A DNA stretch of 64,000 nucleotides from contig OX596338.1 in the NCBI GenBank assembly GCA_951394405.1, positions 3,162,001 to 3,226,000 of the forward strand, read 5' to 3'. Each line of letters begins with the position of its first letter. The stretch's first letter is position 1. Shown one piece after another: positions 13,383-25,688 of the stretch. A program made the position numbers and the translations under genes. The stretch is from Coprinellus micaceus (taxonomy: Eukaryota; Basidiomycota; Agaricomycetes; Agaricales; Psathyrellaceae). The notes under the pieces were generated by a model. The model did not search any database and was not told the DNA's origin. It saw nothing but the letters and a program-made list of their open reading frames with translations.

Positions 13383-16210
13383 ATGGTCGAAATCAAGCAC
13401 GGGGAGGCGGGGAGGACGTCTGTGGAGTCTGGGCATCGTGATGAAGAGGATAGGCATAGGCTTCTGTATAGTAAATCGAAGGTGTACGTCCAGCCGACGG
13501 CGTATGCACGCGATAACATCCCGGGGTTTGTGGCGCTTGTGAAACGAGTGAGTGGCAGGTTAAAGCCTTGGCGTGGTACTGACAGTTTGTTGTGTAGGAG
13601 GCGACGAACCCGACGTATCTGCTTGCTTGGATCCCGGAGACGTTGTTGAATGAGAAGGGTACGAACGAGTGGGATAAGTTTGTGAAGATTGAGGAGAGGG
13701 CGGCGGAGGATGAGGACGATGGTGCGTTTGCTTTGCTCTCTTAAGCTCTGTTCAAGCCCCTAACTCCATCCAGATGTCGTCCTCATCGACATGCCATTCC
13801 AACGGCCAGAATCCTACGCATTCTCCGTACCTCTGACCTCCATCTACTCCCTCATCGTCCAACCACCAAGCTTATCCTCCTGGTGTACGTAACTAATCGC
13901 TGTGCACTAGTACATCCCTGCTGTCATCCTGACTCTTTCCATTCCATTCCACAGACGGCTCAATCGCAATAAACCTCATCAACGGCGACACCCTCCCCAC
14001 ACTCCACTTCCACGACGACGAGTCCCACTCATTCACGCTCCAATCCCCGCACTCGTCCAAATCGAGCGTCACAGCGTACCCTCCCCCGCCCACCGAAGGC
14101 CCTACGCATGTGCCCAAGCCAATCAACAGCTGGGGCGGCGAGGACCTCCTTTCGCGGTTGAGGCAGTACGCGCATGTCCTGAGATCGACGTTGCAGCCTT
14201 CGCTGTTCCTCATTGACCCCTCGCGAGCTGACATTGAGGTACACTCGACGCAGCTCTTTGCAGACGATGCGGTGGACGACATCCTCGCGCAGTCGTCCTA
14301 TGCAAATTCGCACTCGCCTATACCCGCGCATAGGAGGCCAAGGCCGCTTTCGACTGCGAACAATAACAACCCGTACTCGCAACGGACGTCGGTCCTGCAC
14401 AGGTCCCTGGCTTCGCCGCCGTCATCTCCGTCCGGGTCTGGGCCGAGCTCACAAGCGAGGATGGCGCTGTTACAGTCATTCTCGAATATAACGAGGGCGA
14501 CGAGGCATGCGGCGCAGAATATTCTTTCGCATCCGTTGGCGAAGCCTATCGTGCCGCACTTGCCTGACCCTGTGCGGAGCCTTGTGAACGCGAATGGCGA
14601 GTGGGGCAGTTGGGTGGAGAAGGGGGGTATGGGCGAGTTTGAGAGTGCGCGGGTGTATCTTGCCCGGTGGGCGCGTATCGTTGCGGAGGAGGGCGAACGT
14701 GCAAGGCGGAGGGAGGCTCAGGCCCTCCCTGTATCGGCGAGTGAGTCGAAGCTCGAGGAAGAGAACGGGAGTTTGGGCGTGTTTGAGTTGTTGCACTCGA
14801 CTGCGAATTTGCCTCCACCAAAGGCCACGAGGGACCCTACGCATCCCGTGGACGATAGGATGTGGGAGGGGTGGTTTGGGGAGGATGGGAGGCCGAAGAT
14901 CGGGGTTGAGGAGATGAGGAGGGAAGTGTTCAGGCGGGGGATCGTTCCTAAGCCCTCGCTGCGGCAAAAGATCTGGCCTTTCCTCCTCGGGGTACACGAA
15001 TGGGACCTCACTTCAGACGAGAGGGACAAAGCGTGGAACAAAAAGGAACGGCAGTACCACAAGATCAAAGACGAATGGTGTGGGGTTCCCGAGGTGTTTG
15101 ATAGGCAAGATACGATTGAAGAGAGGCACCGGATAGACGTCGATTGTCGGCGTACGGATCGTACTCAACCTTTGTTTGCGGCCCCTGCTGAACTTGCGAC
15201 GACAGATTTGGACGATGAGAACGACGAGAAGGCGGCGCATAGGAGGTATAGTTCGACGATTTCGCCGACTATGGTGGAGATTGGGGCGCAGAGCCCGAGT
15301 AATGAGCATGTGGACCGGATGGCGGCGATTTTGTTGACGTATAATTTCTTTGAGAAGGAGTTGGGTACGTTGCGCCACAGTTGTTTGTTGGAATATGGGC
15401 TAACTATCTTACTCAGGCTATGTCCAGGGAATGTCGGACCTGTGCGCTCCTCTGTATGTCGTCTTTGCGGGCAACGAGGAAATGACGTTCTGGTGCTTCG
15501 TCCAATTCATGCACCAAATGGTATGCACATCACCTCCTCCCACCCACACGCACCATAACCATACTCCCTCACAGAAAAAGAACTTCCTACGCGACCAAAG
15601 CGGCATGAAGCAACAACTCCTCACCCTCCAACAACTCATCGAAGTCATGGACCCCGAGCTCTTCAGGCACCTCGAGAAGACCGACGGGCTTAACCTCTTC
15701 TTCTGCTTCCGATGGGTGCTCATTGCGTTCAAGCGCGAGTTCCCCTTTGACGACGTGCTGAGGCTGTGGGAGGTCCTGTGGACGGATTATTATAGCAACG
15801 AGTTTGTGTTGTTCGTGGCGCTTGCGGTGTTGGAGAGTCATAGGGATATGATTTTGAGGTATTTGGTGGAGTTTGACGAGATTTTGAAGGTACGTGAATT
15901 CGCTTCCTGTGCGTCAACACACGACTGACTAGCTTGTTCTACGTAGTATTGCAACGAACTGAGCATGACGATCGAGCTAGACAGCACCCTCGCACAGGCA
16001 GAGGTTCTCTTCCTCTCCTTTGCGCAGATAGTTGCGGACATCGACAGGCGGAAGGCGGAGGAGGGACTGTCATCTGCGTGGAGTTCGAACGGGTTGAGGC
16101 ATCGAGGCGCATTGAATGCCCCGTTAACGGCAGGGGAGCGCTCGGCAAAGACCCTGTCGAGTATTCAATTGTCGGATGACCTCAGGGCCCTACTGAACAC
16201 GGGGCACTGA
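13383..16210 (+). CDS. GYP7: GYP7-type TBC-domain Rab GTPase-activating protein
   Basis: Exons 13383-13547, 13598-13721, 13774-13884, 13955-15364, 15417-15520, 15575-15889 and 15947-16210 give 830 residues. The N-terminal part carries a DUF3548-like region (LLYSKSKVYVQPTAYARDNI, then PGFVALVKR). The TBC domain begins at LRQKIWPFLLGV. It holds the arginine-finger motif RIDVDCRRTDR and the glutamine-finger motif GYVQGMSDL. Both fingers are needed for Rab GTP hydrolysis, so the protein should be catalytic. Gyp7-type proteins act on Ypt7/Rab7 at the vacuole and late endosome. Between the two halves lies a long Ser/Pro-rich linker. The large antisense open frames over exon 4 are shadows. Confidence 0.9.
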
Positions 16211-16491
16211 GGCCTGGCGACCCCGAATTGGAGGGCTCTTGGCATTGGACTGGGTTGTTGCTTTGTACACATAGAACTTGGATTGACTGACTGATTGCTG
16301 TGAATCGCGTAACAGGCTTGTATAATCGTTTTCCCTGTACTACTCCACCGCATCCCGTATCGGCGACCCTGCCTGTTGTATTATACACGTTTCCTTGCCG
16401 CTTGTCATTCCCGTATCGGTCCTGAAACCTTAAATTCAGAGCTTTTAAGCCTCCCGCCCCACCAAGCCGAGGAGACCCTCCCCAAATCATC

Positions 16492-17423
16492 ATGACAGCG
16501 AACCCTCTCACCATTCTGCGGACGTATGCGCTCAAAGAGCCTTCCGCTCTCCCCTCTTCTATTCTGTTTAGGTCTACGGAGAAGTTCTATACCATCTTTG
16601 ACGCGTATCCAAAGTCTATCTTCCACTTCCTCGTGCTTCCTCGTCTTACGAAGGAGCTGGGGTTCAAGGAGGGTGATGTAGTGAATTTGAAGGCCTTGTT
16701 GGGGAGGGATAAGGAGAAGGCGAAGGAGCTTGTGGAGGGGATGAAAGCGGAGGCGTTGGAGGTGAAGAAGGAGATTGAGCAGGAGATGCGGGAGATGTTT
16801 GGGTTTAGGTGGGATGTGTGGATGGGGTTCCATGCGGTCCCTTCGATGGTGTAAGGTCCCCTCCCAGTTTCGGTTTTTTTCTCTAGGGAATCATGCTAAT
16901 GTGACTATGTGCTATGGTTGAACAGGCATTTGCATCTCCATGTCCTCTCAGCCGACTTGGTGTCCGAGAAGATGAAGAATAAGAAACATTACAACTCGTT
17001 CCACCCTTCGCGAGGGTTCTTCCTCCGTATCGAGGATGTCCTCTCGTGGTTTGAGGCGGTGCCTTCTTACTTTAATCGGGTTGGTCACTCTGAGTATCCT
17101 TCGGGAGTCTATAGTGTTAACAGGGCTTTTTTCAGATGGCACAGCTGAATCCCAAGCCGCGGGAGGCGCTCCTCAAGCACGACCTGGAATGCTTCGAGTG
17201 CTATGCGAGCTTCAAGAACATGCCACTCCTCAAGCAACATTTGCAAGAAGAGTGGGATAAGCTGGAGAGGAAGGCCCCCAAACGCCCACCGGTTTCGAAG
17301 CGCAAAGCAGTTGAAGAAGCCCGAGAGACGATCGAGGTGCTTGAACTTGATGACGAGGGGAAGGAAGCGAGCTCCTCGAAACGCGCAAAGACGGACGAGA
17401 TTGACGAGGTCGAGGCCGCGTGA
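16492..17423 (+). CDS. HNT3: Aprataxin-like HIT-domain DNA repair hydrolase
   Basis: Exons 16492-16850, 16926-17079 and 17136-17423 give 266 residues. The HIT triad VHLHLHV (H121, H123, H125) forms across the first splice junction; the GTAAGG donor is needed to make it. After it come KHYNSFHPSRGFFL and a C-terminal zinc-finger-like region (LECFECYASF ... LLKQHLQEEW), as in aprataxin/Hnt3. These enzymes remove AMP left on 5' DNA ends by aborted ligation. A basic, Ser/Lys-rich tail (SKRAKTD) could be a nuclear localisation signal. The second intron has an unusual GTTGGT donor but phase and protein continuity support it. Confidence 0.85.
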
Positions 17424-17433
17424 GGTCATGTAT

Positions 17434-17707
17434 TCAGGAGTTTTGGTAGTACTGCCATCCAACCCAGTTTGCGATTACGAAGTAGGAAACTGTTGGGATG
17501 AGGAGGATGACCAGGTACTTGTAATGCGTATCAGCCCCTAAGACGCCAAGGAGCTGGGCACGAGGTGATCAGCAACGTGTCGCGACCTGAACGCGTCAGA
17601 CTCACCGGAATGCTCGTCAGGGGGTAGAATGCACTGAAGAGGACGGCGTAGCTCGCGACGAGGAAGAACGCAACGGCAACGACGACGATGAGATGACCCA
17701 GATTCAT
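17434..17707 (-). CDS. Small membrane protein, probable PIG-Y subunit
   Basis: Exons 17707-17606 and 17553-17434 give 73 residues, close to the 71 of human PIG-Y. Two hydrophobic segments are visible: near residues 5-25 (LIVVVAVAFFLVASYAVLF) and near 46-65 (YLVILLIPTVSYFVIANW), with a short polar loop between. The C-terminus ends GWQYYQNS, like the W-x-x-x-K/Y-x-x-x-N ending of PIG-Y. PIG-Y belongs to the ER enzyme that transfers GlcNAc to phosphatidylinositol in the first step of GPI-anchor synthesis. The open frame extends upstream to 17908, overlapping the next gene, so the start at 17707 is chosen on family length. Homology is inferred from layout, not from a strong motif. Confidence 0.55.
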
Positions 17708-17861
17708 GGAGAACCAGGGCAAGTCGAGCCTGGGAAAGTTTGCCTGGGCAGCGATTGATAGGGAGAGCATGAGGTAATAGGTTCTCGTCCAATGCGAGTC
17801 AAAACCATGCACATCGACTCCAGTTGCCTCTCGACGACCATCACCTAGCCCCCTCAACGTC

Positions 17862-18371
17862 ATGGACAGCGAGCAGCACCACCAGAGGTCCGTCTTTGTC
17901 GCCACCACGGTGCCACCGGTATCTGATTACACAATTCCAGACCGTTTACTTCTAGCGATGAACCGGAGGTTCAACCACCCGTCGACGCGACGACCACCGC
18001 TGGCGATGGGTCTGAGGAGGCCAAGGACGAGATAAAGAGCTCTCTAAGCCTCCCAGACATCCCAACGAGCGCCGATTTGAACGATCTGGAGCTCGCGATT
18101 ACCAGTGTCGTTGGCACCGCCCCAACGGAGGAGTGAGTCTTGTTAATTCCCTGATTTGAGGAGACAGGGTCCAACGCATATGCTTAGGGAGACCAAACTC
18201 CATAAACGTGCCTCCAGCGTGCTCAAGCTCAGCCAGGAGAACGAGAAGCTCCGGGCGGAGTTGAAGGCGATGACCGAACGGATCGAGGCGGCGGAACGTC
18301 GAAAGGCTGAGCTTCGCGAAAGGGCCTCTCGCAAACGAGAACAGCACGCCATGGAACAACCTTCGTCTTGA
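17862..18371 (+). CDS. Small coiled-coil protein of unknown function
   Basis: Exons 17862-17887, 17941-18132 and 18188-18371 give 133 residues. The first intron is uncertain: acceptors at 17940 and 17955 both keep frame, and its donor GTCCGT is weak. The middle is acidic (SLPDIPTSADLNDLELA). The last exon is a clear heptad-type coiled coil rich in Glu, Lys and Arg (LSQENEKLRAELKAMTERIE) ending in a basic stretch. The start is about 155 bp from the PIG-Y-like start on the opposite strand. I do not recognise the family. Confidence 0.6.
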
Positions 18372-18864
18372 ATCCTATCTTATTTTCTCCTTCACTTTCC
18401 TGGGACCCAGGGGACCTCAACTGTTGGCTGTAACCACGCAGAACCACGCTAAACCATCCTTTATTGATTTGATATCGCAACATGTGGAAGCAGGCGCTAC
18501 TTCGCTCGCATCGTATCTTCAACTGGGGTGTACGGTCAAAGGCGCCGAACCCTCGCTCGGACCTCACTTTTTATTTTGGACCCCTTTCGCGCTTGCAATC
18601 CCCTCTACTCCACTCTTCGTGTTCGTTGCTGACGCAGCGCTGATCGCTCCGATGCTATATAGAGAGATGCCAGTCGGCAGCGCCCCTGGTCTGCGACACC
18701 ATCCTGCTCTCGAATTTCCAGTCGCATCTACCGGCCAAAGTCCCAGCCCCTTGACCCTCATCACATTCTCACCCAGGTGAGCGCCTCGACTCTATCGATC
18801 TGTATCAATCTATCCATTTTAACCGCCGGATCCTACAGAAGCCAGCCCAAACAGGTCCTTCCCC

Positions 18865-20615
18865 ATGTCAATTCAAAATATGCCAGCGAGAAATCCTTTA
18901 AGAAGGAACACCATCGACCCAGCCACTATCATTCCCATGGACAAGTACGCTCTCCCAGCCTTTGCTTCTCCCCCACCCACCGATCCATTGACCCCCTGTC
19001 CTAGAGTGGACCCAGCCCGAATGGACGATTACTCCAGCGATTTCAATGTCCTGTTCATCGGTGCTGGGAACATCATGTTCGGTCCGTCGATTTGTGCACG
19101 GGAAGACATCCAGGCGAATCTGATCCCTCCCCCACAGGCTCCCCCGAGGGTCCTTGGAACCACTCCTTCAGGCTTGAGCAGTACGCCCCACACCGCGATT
19201 GGCCCCTATTACCCCACTAATGAGTGGTGACATCACAGCAAACTTGGCCCGCGCCTCAAAGTCGTCGGCCTCATCGACCCCAATACCCAACGCGCGCAGG
19301 AATCCCTCGACAAGAAATGCGAGACTTTCGTCGCTTCCGCGTACCAGGATACCCGAGTATGCAAGAATCTCGAGGAGTTCGTCCAGACCCACACCCCCAA
19401 CGAGAAGCCGAGGGCTGTGATCATCGGCAGTCCCCCGATGTTCAGAGGGACGCTGCAGAAGGGGCGTGATATCGAAGTGGAGATTTTGAAGCACTTCCCT
19501 GGGGTTCCGTTGTTTGTGGAGAAGCCTATCGCCACCGGACCTCAGGAGGAGATGGAGCAGTCGGCGAAGGTTGCGAAGATGATTTCTGATTCCCGGACCA
19601 TCTGCTCGGTAGGGTGCGTCGAGTTCCTTTCCATTCTGCCTTGGACTCGATGTTGATAACCTGTGGCAGATACATGTTGCGGTATCTGAAAGCCGTACAG
19701 ATGATGAAGAAGATTATTGCGGACAATAACTTGACTGTTATGTGCACCATCGCACGATATGCGTGCGCATACGAGGCCATCGCGAAGCCTGAATGGTGGG
19801 ACAAGGCCAAGAGGTCAGTTGCCATACCTTCTCTGCTCTTCGTAGAGACTTCGCGGAGCAAAAGTTTAACTCGTGGGTACCACGCAGTGCAGGACCCGTC
19901 ATCGAACAAGGGACCCACTTCTGCGACCTCTCAAGGTACTTCGGTGGAGAGGTTGACATGTCGACAGTCCAAGCCCATTCATTGGAGTGGGACGATCTCG
20001 CTGGTAAGCTCGGCAAGATGACGATAGATGAGAGCGTTATTCCACCTGAGAACCGGATTCCCCGTGCCACTTCTGCGACGTGGTACGTAGTCGATATCTC
20101 CTAACCGTTTTGGAGCCCTTTCATTAATGGGACTACAGGAAGTACGCCAATGGGGCTGTGGGGAGCTTCAACCATGTGGTCGCACTGCAGGGCCACAACT
20201 ATAGTTGTGAGCTCGAGGTGTACGCAGACGGATACCAGCTCAAGTAAGTCCAACAAGCCATTGCTCCTTAGCCAAGGCGGCTAATATTTTTGTGCCCAGG
20301 CTCGTCGATCCATACGTCTCCCCTATCTTGTACATTCGTCAACCGGGTGAAGACGCCGAGACTAGGGTTCCGTTCCCCGATGACGACCCATTCTTTTCGG
20401 AAATTTCGCACTTCATCGACGCCATCGAGAACCCTGAGGCCGATCCCAAGATTCTCAGCTCCTACGATGGTGAGACCCGTTTATCTGTCCTCTCTTGGTG
20501 GCTATCGCTCACTGGACCGATATTCACAGATGCTGCCCGCACCTACGAACTCACCTGGGCTATCCGCCAATCGTCCGAACAGTCTCGGGATTTGCTTCGT
20601 TCTCGCAAGAAGTGA
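18865..20615 (+). CDS. Gfo/Idh/MocA-family NAD(P)-dependent oxidoreductase
   Basis: Exons 18865-19081, 19138-19180, 19239-19613, 19670-19813, 19888-20082, 20139-20243, 20300-20469 and 20530-20615 give 444 residues. The Rossmann start VLFIGAGNIMFG binds the dinucleotide, and LFVEKPIATG is the conserved EKP motif of the family. A later GTHFCDLSRYFGG supplies the likely catalytic His/Asp region. The family oxidises or reduces sugars, inositols, dihydrodiols or biliverdin; the substrate cannot be told from sequence. The first 45 residues are Pro/Thr rich and not part of the fold; a later in-frame Met is possible. The gene converges with SFI1. Confidence 0.87.
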
Positions 20616-20787
20616 GAGATGTACATGAACATTGGAAAGGAATGGAATAAGTTAGGGTCTTATGGATACAAGTGGAACAAAAATGCTGGGCTTCTGAATA
20701 GATAGATGCAATGTTAATGGGTACATGTGTAGTGGGATGCATGCGATGTGGCTCGGTCCATGAATGTATAGAACAGGTATCTCGGAA

Positions 20788-23700
20788 TCACTTCGGAGGC
20801 TGGAGGAACGCCCTTGACCTGCCCTGGAGGCCAGGCCAAGCACGTCGAACTAGTGGCGGGCCCGCAGACTTCACAGATGCGGCACTGGGACTTGGGCTCC
20901 TCTCCTGCCTTCTGAGGGACGGTCCAGGGCTGCGGGTGTCGCTCCGTGCTCTTGAGATGGAGGAAGGGAGTTGAACTGTGCGATTCGGGCTCGTCTCTCG
21001 TGGCCGTGCGTTTGAGAAGGCGAACCTCGACGCGCTGCTCATAACAGAAGGCGCGAGGGATTTGTGGCTGATGTATGTAGAGGACGTGGCAGATTTGACA
21101 GAGAGTGCCCGGGATGGGGGAACAACTGAGGCGATAGAACCGGTTTCGGAGTCGTCGTCTTCCTCCTCGACTGGTTTTTTGGATGCCTGTGGGCGGAGGA
21201 AGTCGCTCCTTCTGGGGAAGATGTTGGATGGAGATGCAGATGGGGACGGGGCGATTGATTTGCGGACAGGGGCAGCTGGGAGTCGCAGGTGTCGTGCTCG
21301 CGCAACGGCTTTGATGGTCTTTTGGGTTTTGTAAGCTTCAAGCCAACGCTCGAAGAACCTGCCAGTGACGAATGAGCGGTCCAGGTTGATAGCTTCCTTG
21401 ATCCGGTGCGTATGTGACATTGCACCTTTCCACTTCTTGAGGAACTCCTTCTTCACCCGAAGCCGGTCGAGTCGAATCGCGATAGGGCGTTTGGACTTCC
21501 CATGCCATCTGGCGAATACGCGGCAGAGAATGTTGCGTTGGCGTTGGAGGAGAATCTCGTCCTCTCGGCGTCGCAGCGCCTTCTCTCTCCATTTGTCCCA
21601 AGCCCCTTCCAGCATTCGGAGACGCATTTCATCTTCCTTCTCCTGGAGAACAACTTTGCGATGATGGGACACACGGGCTGCACTAAGCCACCGGTAGAAA
21701 GAGCGACGGAGAAGGTCTTTCTGCTGCAGATACATGAAGCTTTCCAGGAGGTTTTGGGCTTCGACATGTTGCTCGCGCTTCGTCCTCCACTTCTGGAATG
21801 CAGTCCTATGAGATAATTAGCATCGTTATATGGTGGATAGATAGTGTGGTGCGTACACAAGGGTGACCATGTTGCAGTTCTGAATGATATCCAGTTCGCG
21901 GGACTTGAGGGCAATAACCTGGTCGGTCCATATCGCAAGAGCTTGGTGGAGAATACGTTGCGATATCCGCTTCTGCATATCCTCGACCGCTTGGCGCCTC
22001 ACTTGTTGCAGTCGAGCCTTCTCCAACCAAGCTTCGAATCTTCGTTTCTTCAAGTTAAGGAGGTGCAATCGCAGCACCTCCTCTCGTCGTCGCGCCTCAA
22101 CCTGCTCGATCCACTGAAGCCATGCCCTCCTCATGAGGAAGTACTGCGACGCAGCCCTTGCCGCTTTTATCATTTTGACCTTTTTGCGCAGTTTCGTTCT
22201 CCATTCATGAATCGACACAAGGGCGAGATGGCTCATGTGGAAGGCGTTGGCGAGCTCTTCACGCGACTTCATTTGGATGTAGGCTTGTTTCCAGAGGTTG
22301 AGTGCAGTTATTGAAACGGAGGACCCAGGCCTCATGAGGAAGTTGTCCGCACGCTCTAGGCCATCGTGAGCAGATGCGCATGATATGGACCTTTAAACTT
22401 ACCTCCTGCTGCGCGGTGTGAGGCAATTGCTTGCTTCCACCGACTCAAAGCCATCGTTTTTAGCTGATTCGACCTCGCCTGCTCTAGCAGACGCCCGTTC
22501 CGATGGGCGCGCCATATTCTCATGACTGCGTAGAGAAGCATACCGTCTGACTTGGCCAAATGCTTGTCTGCTCGCTTCTCTAAGCGCTATAGAGAGAAAT
22601 CAGCCACCGAAATGGCAACCTGGAAAGGGGACTCACATATACGTGGGCAACTCGCCTAACCCACCGCTTCAGAACCCTGCGTTTCAATTGATGTTCATGG
22701 AAGGCTTCCGCGGTAGCAAGGGTGTGCCTGCAACTCAAATTTAAGACGACAACATATGGGCAAGATGTTTGGGAACTCACAATTGCTGACGCCATTTGGT
22801 GAGGGCACCGTCCATGATCCTCAAGTCCACACGATTTCTCATAGTCACTTCCGCTGAACGATACTGAATGACCGACTTCCACTTGCGCCAACATGACTTC
22901 ACCAGAGAACCTCCACCGTTCTGAGAGAAGCTGTCAGCGACGGCCTTCAGGTGGAATAGCGTGTTCTGCTTCTCCTTCCACGCTACGTAAGTCTTCATCA
23001 ACAGCCGATCGAGGTAACTTTGGTGGACAAGTTTCTCGTGAGTTGCGGCTCGCCATCGACACCAGACATCCTTGATGAGCCTGGATTCGTGGTTTTGCCG
23101 TACGATCCGCATCCTGTTTCTCATATCTATTCGCCATTTCTTCTGTTGGCACTCTACGGCCCTGGCCTGCCATAGCCGCATGAAAGTGAGTAGAACGCGT
23201 CGGTTAGAGAGGTCGTTGATGTGTTGGTATAGTTCTCGATGTGACTTGTATTTTGCCATCCACTTTTCGAGGGCGCGTTGAACAATGAGCTGGTCACGGG
23301 CCTCGCCAATTTGCGCTGACGTTGTCTGTTGAATGTTCAGCTGTGAAACAAGAGAACTACGATGGGGGACCTACCACGATCCAATGGTAGCCCTGCCGCC
23401 AAATCTGCCAGCACCGTTCCACCAGCCTGTCCTGCCTGAACAGATCCGCGTTCTTCTCATCGTGTTGCATCTGGATGTTTTTCCAGGCCTCAGTGTGGTC
23501 GACAGATGCAACCCCTTTCCCTTTCCTCTCTTTCGCCCGTGCAATGATATCTCGAGCCATTTCTTCCTTGCGTATCGAGGCAGGTGACACCACCCGCTTC
23601 CGATGGGAAGGGTTTGTCCCCCCACGTCGTGGGGGTGTGGATGTTTGGGGATGGCCAGAAGCTGTTGAAAGTCGTGGATGAGGAGGATTCTCCGATCGAG

Positions 23701-24261
23701 AAGGCTTCTTGGGTGTTTCATCGTCAAGGGTGATGTTCGTAATGCGAGACCCCTTCGACGTGGGCTGGTATGAAAACGTACTGAACTCGGTTACAGTATC
23801 ATCCTCGAAAGAAACGACTGGTCCATGATGTTTTAGCCCATTAGGCTTAGATACAGGCTTCGACATCTTTGTCTGCAAGGAAGTTGGTATCAAATACATG
23901 ACAGACAATCAAGACGGACCTTCTCCCACTGCCCCTTCACTCGCGCCCACTTCTCTCCCCAATTCTTCCCCTTCATCGTCCCCAGCTTCAGCAACTTGCT
24001 ATAGTACACGACTTCATGAGGATCCAGACCACGCTCTGTCAGAACCTCGCTATACGCCTTGAAGACCGTCAGGAACGTGTTCGCCGAAGGCCCCGCTCGC
24101 AGTACGACGCTATCCAAGAGCTCGACATCGTCTGGCGTCAGATTCCGGAGTTCGTCGGCCAGTGGCTCCTCAACGGATGATACCTCCGAGAATGACACTT
24201 CTACGGGTATCTTGGAGGGTTTGTAGGGAGGAGAGGACCGAAGTGGTTTGAAACGGTCCAT
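20788..24261 (-). CDS. SFI1: SFI1-like centrin-binding spindle pole protein
   Basis: Exons 24261-23920, 23872-23375, 23340-22781, 22727-22637, 22586-22403, 22355-21857 and 21805-20788 give 1063 residues in one open frame. From about residue 270 to 850 the protein is a chain of about 30-residue helices that end in a Trp motif, such as RRSFYRWLSA, GAWDKWREKA, RVFARWHGKS and KKEFLKKWKG. That is the Sfi1 repeat, which binds centrin along a long alpha-helix and forms the half-bridge used to duplicate the spindle pole body. The N-terminal region is Pro/Ser rich (FKPLRSSPPYKPSKI). The C-terminal 200 residues are Ser/Pro/Arg rich and probably regulated by phosphorylation. The start at 24261 is chosen by context; the frame stays open further upstream. 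Confidence 0.88.
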
Positions 24262-25688
24262 GAGGTGGTCGCCGCTACGGACAAGAGGCGTTGGTCCGGC
24301 TGCAATGCAATCATCGATGCAACGTGATCGCGACCGCGTTGTTTGCCGTTGCTTGGATCTATCATCAGGTACTCCATGACGAAAGGGCAGGGCAATGTAA
24401 GGTGTGTTAAAACAATGCAAAGTTTGATCAAGCATAAAATGTAGGGAATACTTCCAGGGGGCTTGACACGTTCATGTATGAGAGGGTAGTCCTGATTATC
24501 TCTGCAAAGCACGTAATTCATCGCCTCCTTGAGCTCGTTAGCCGACCGGGATATCAACACCAGCAGTCTGGTGGCGACCCTCTACGGCCAAAATGTGCGA
24601 TATTTGACCAAGGCAGGTCATTCTCCCCTCTTCTGACGCAGGAGCTCGGCCCTGTCATCCTGCCCAACCCCCCAAGCTCCGGAGACCCTTACATTTGAAG
24701 GCGGCGCTGGTGAAGGCGAGCACCTCCGGCACACCTCGTGACATGAGAAATCCCTCTCAGTTAACGCAGTCCGAGATCAGTGACCGGGGAACGTCGGACC
24801 CGCCAAGGGGATGTGAGGTGTCATTATAACCAGGATTGTCAGCTCCGACCAGCGATGGAAACACTTACAACGGCAGGCAGACGTGATCGAATGCAGCAGA
24901 CGCGGCAGCCAGAGTGAAGTGGGATAACGCTGTCATGCCCAACATTAAAGGGATCCCCTCCCAACAGCACCCTTTCGTCTGAGCGGCCACAACGGAAAGC
25001 GAGCGACATCATCGGCGAAAACATTGTGATGGATTCTCAAGAGTACGATCTGTGAGCGTATTGACAAGACATTGCCATGTGTGTCACGACTACCACACCT
25101 CACAAGCCAGATGCCAGTGGCTAACGAAACCCAGATTCCCAAAATTTGCTCACCGCCGTCGCGAAGCTTGGTGGTGGTGGGGATTATCTTCTAGTACTAG
25201 GGGGCTCAAGCATCAGCACAAACATGGTCGAGCAGCAGGTACCAAATAGGGGCTCGCACAGAGCGCGCTTTGACACCGATGTTGGAAGGCCGATGGGCAG
25301 GTTCAACAAATGGCAGGATGTCGAATCTCCTCATCGCCATCGTGTATCCTGGAAGTAGCAGATATTCCCTAGGGAACCATCGTGCTCACGCCTTCCCGTA
25401 AATGTGGTGGGGGACCGGAGATTCAACCATGGGTCACGCAGACCGCACCTGGAAGGCTGGGCCGACGCAATATCGTCGACCCGTCATGAACCAATCGAAC
25501 CACGACCAAAATACGGTGTGATCACCAGTCACACACAAGGACCCACAATCTCAGGTATTTAAATGGAATGATTAAATTATATGCCACGATGAGAGGGCTT
25601 GTGGCTATGCCGTTATTTAAGTGGCCGGTATGCGAATACAGCGGTAGAAAGTGACGGGCTAATTGAAAAATGAAAGGTACAAGTCGTG
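24262..25688. other. Interval SFI1 to DUF6698, unresolved
   Basis: A minus-strand frame at 24441-24560 (containing NELKEAMNYVLCRDNQ) looks coding in composition but has no usable donor and no recognisable partner exon; it may be a fragment or SFI1 leader. From 24720 to 25688 I see only short broken frames. This is where the conserved block gives way to accessory sequence. Confidence 0.4.

Noticed and set aside
14029..14997. Large antisense open frames over exon 4 of GYP7
   Set aside because: They are shadows of a GC-rich coding exon. The plus strand has the full TBC domain with both catalytic fingers.
17531..17908. 125-residue version of the PIG-Y-like protein
   Set aside because: It reads through a clear GTGAGT...CCCAG intron and extends upstream over the neighbouring gene. 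The spliced 73-residue form fits the family length and ending.
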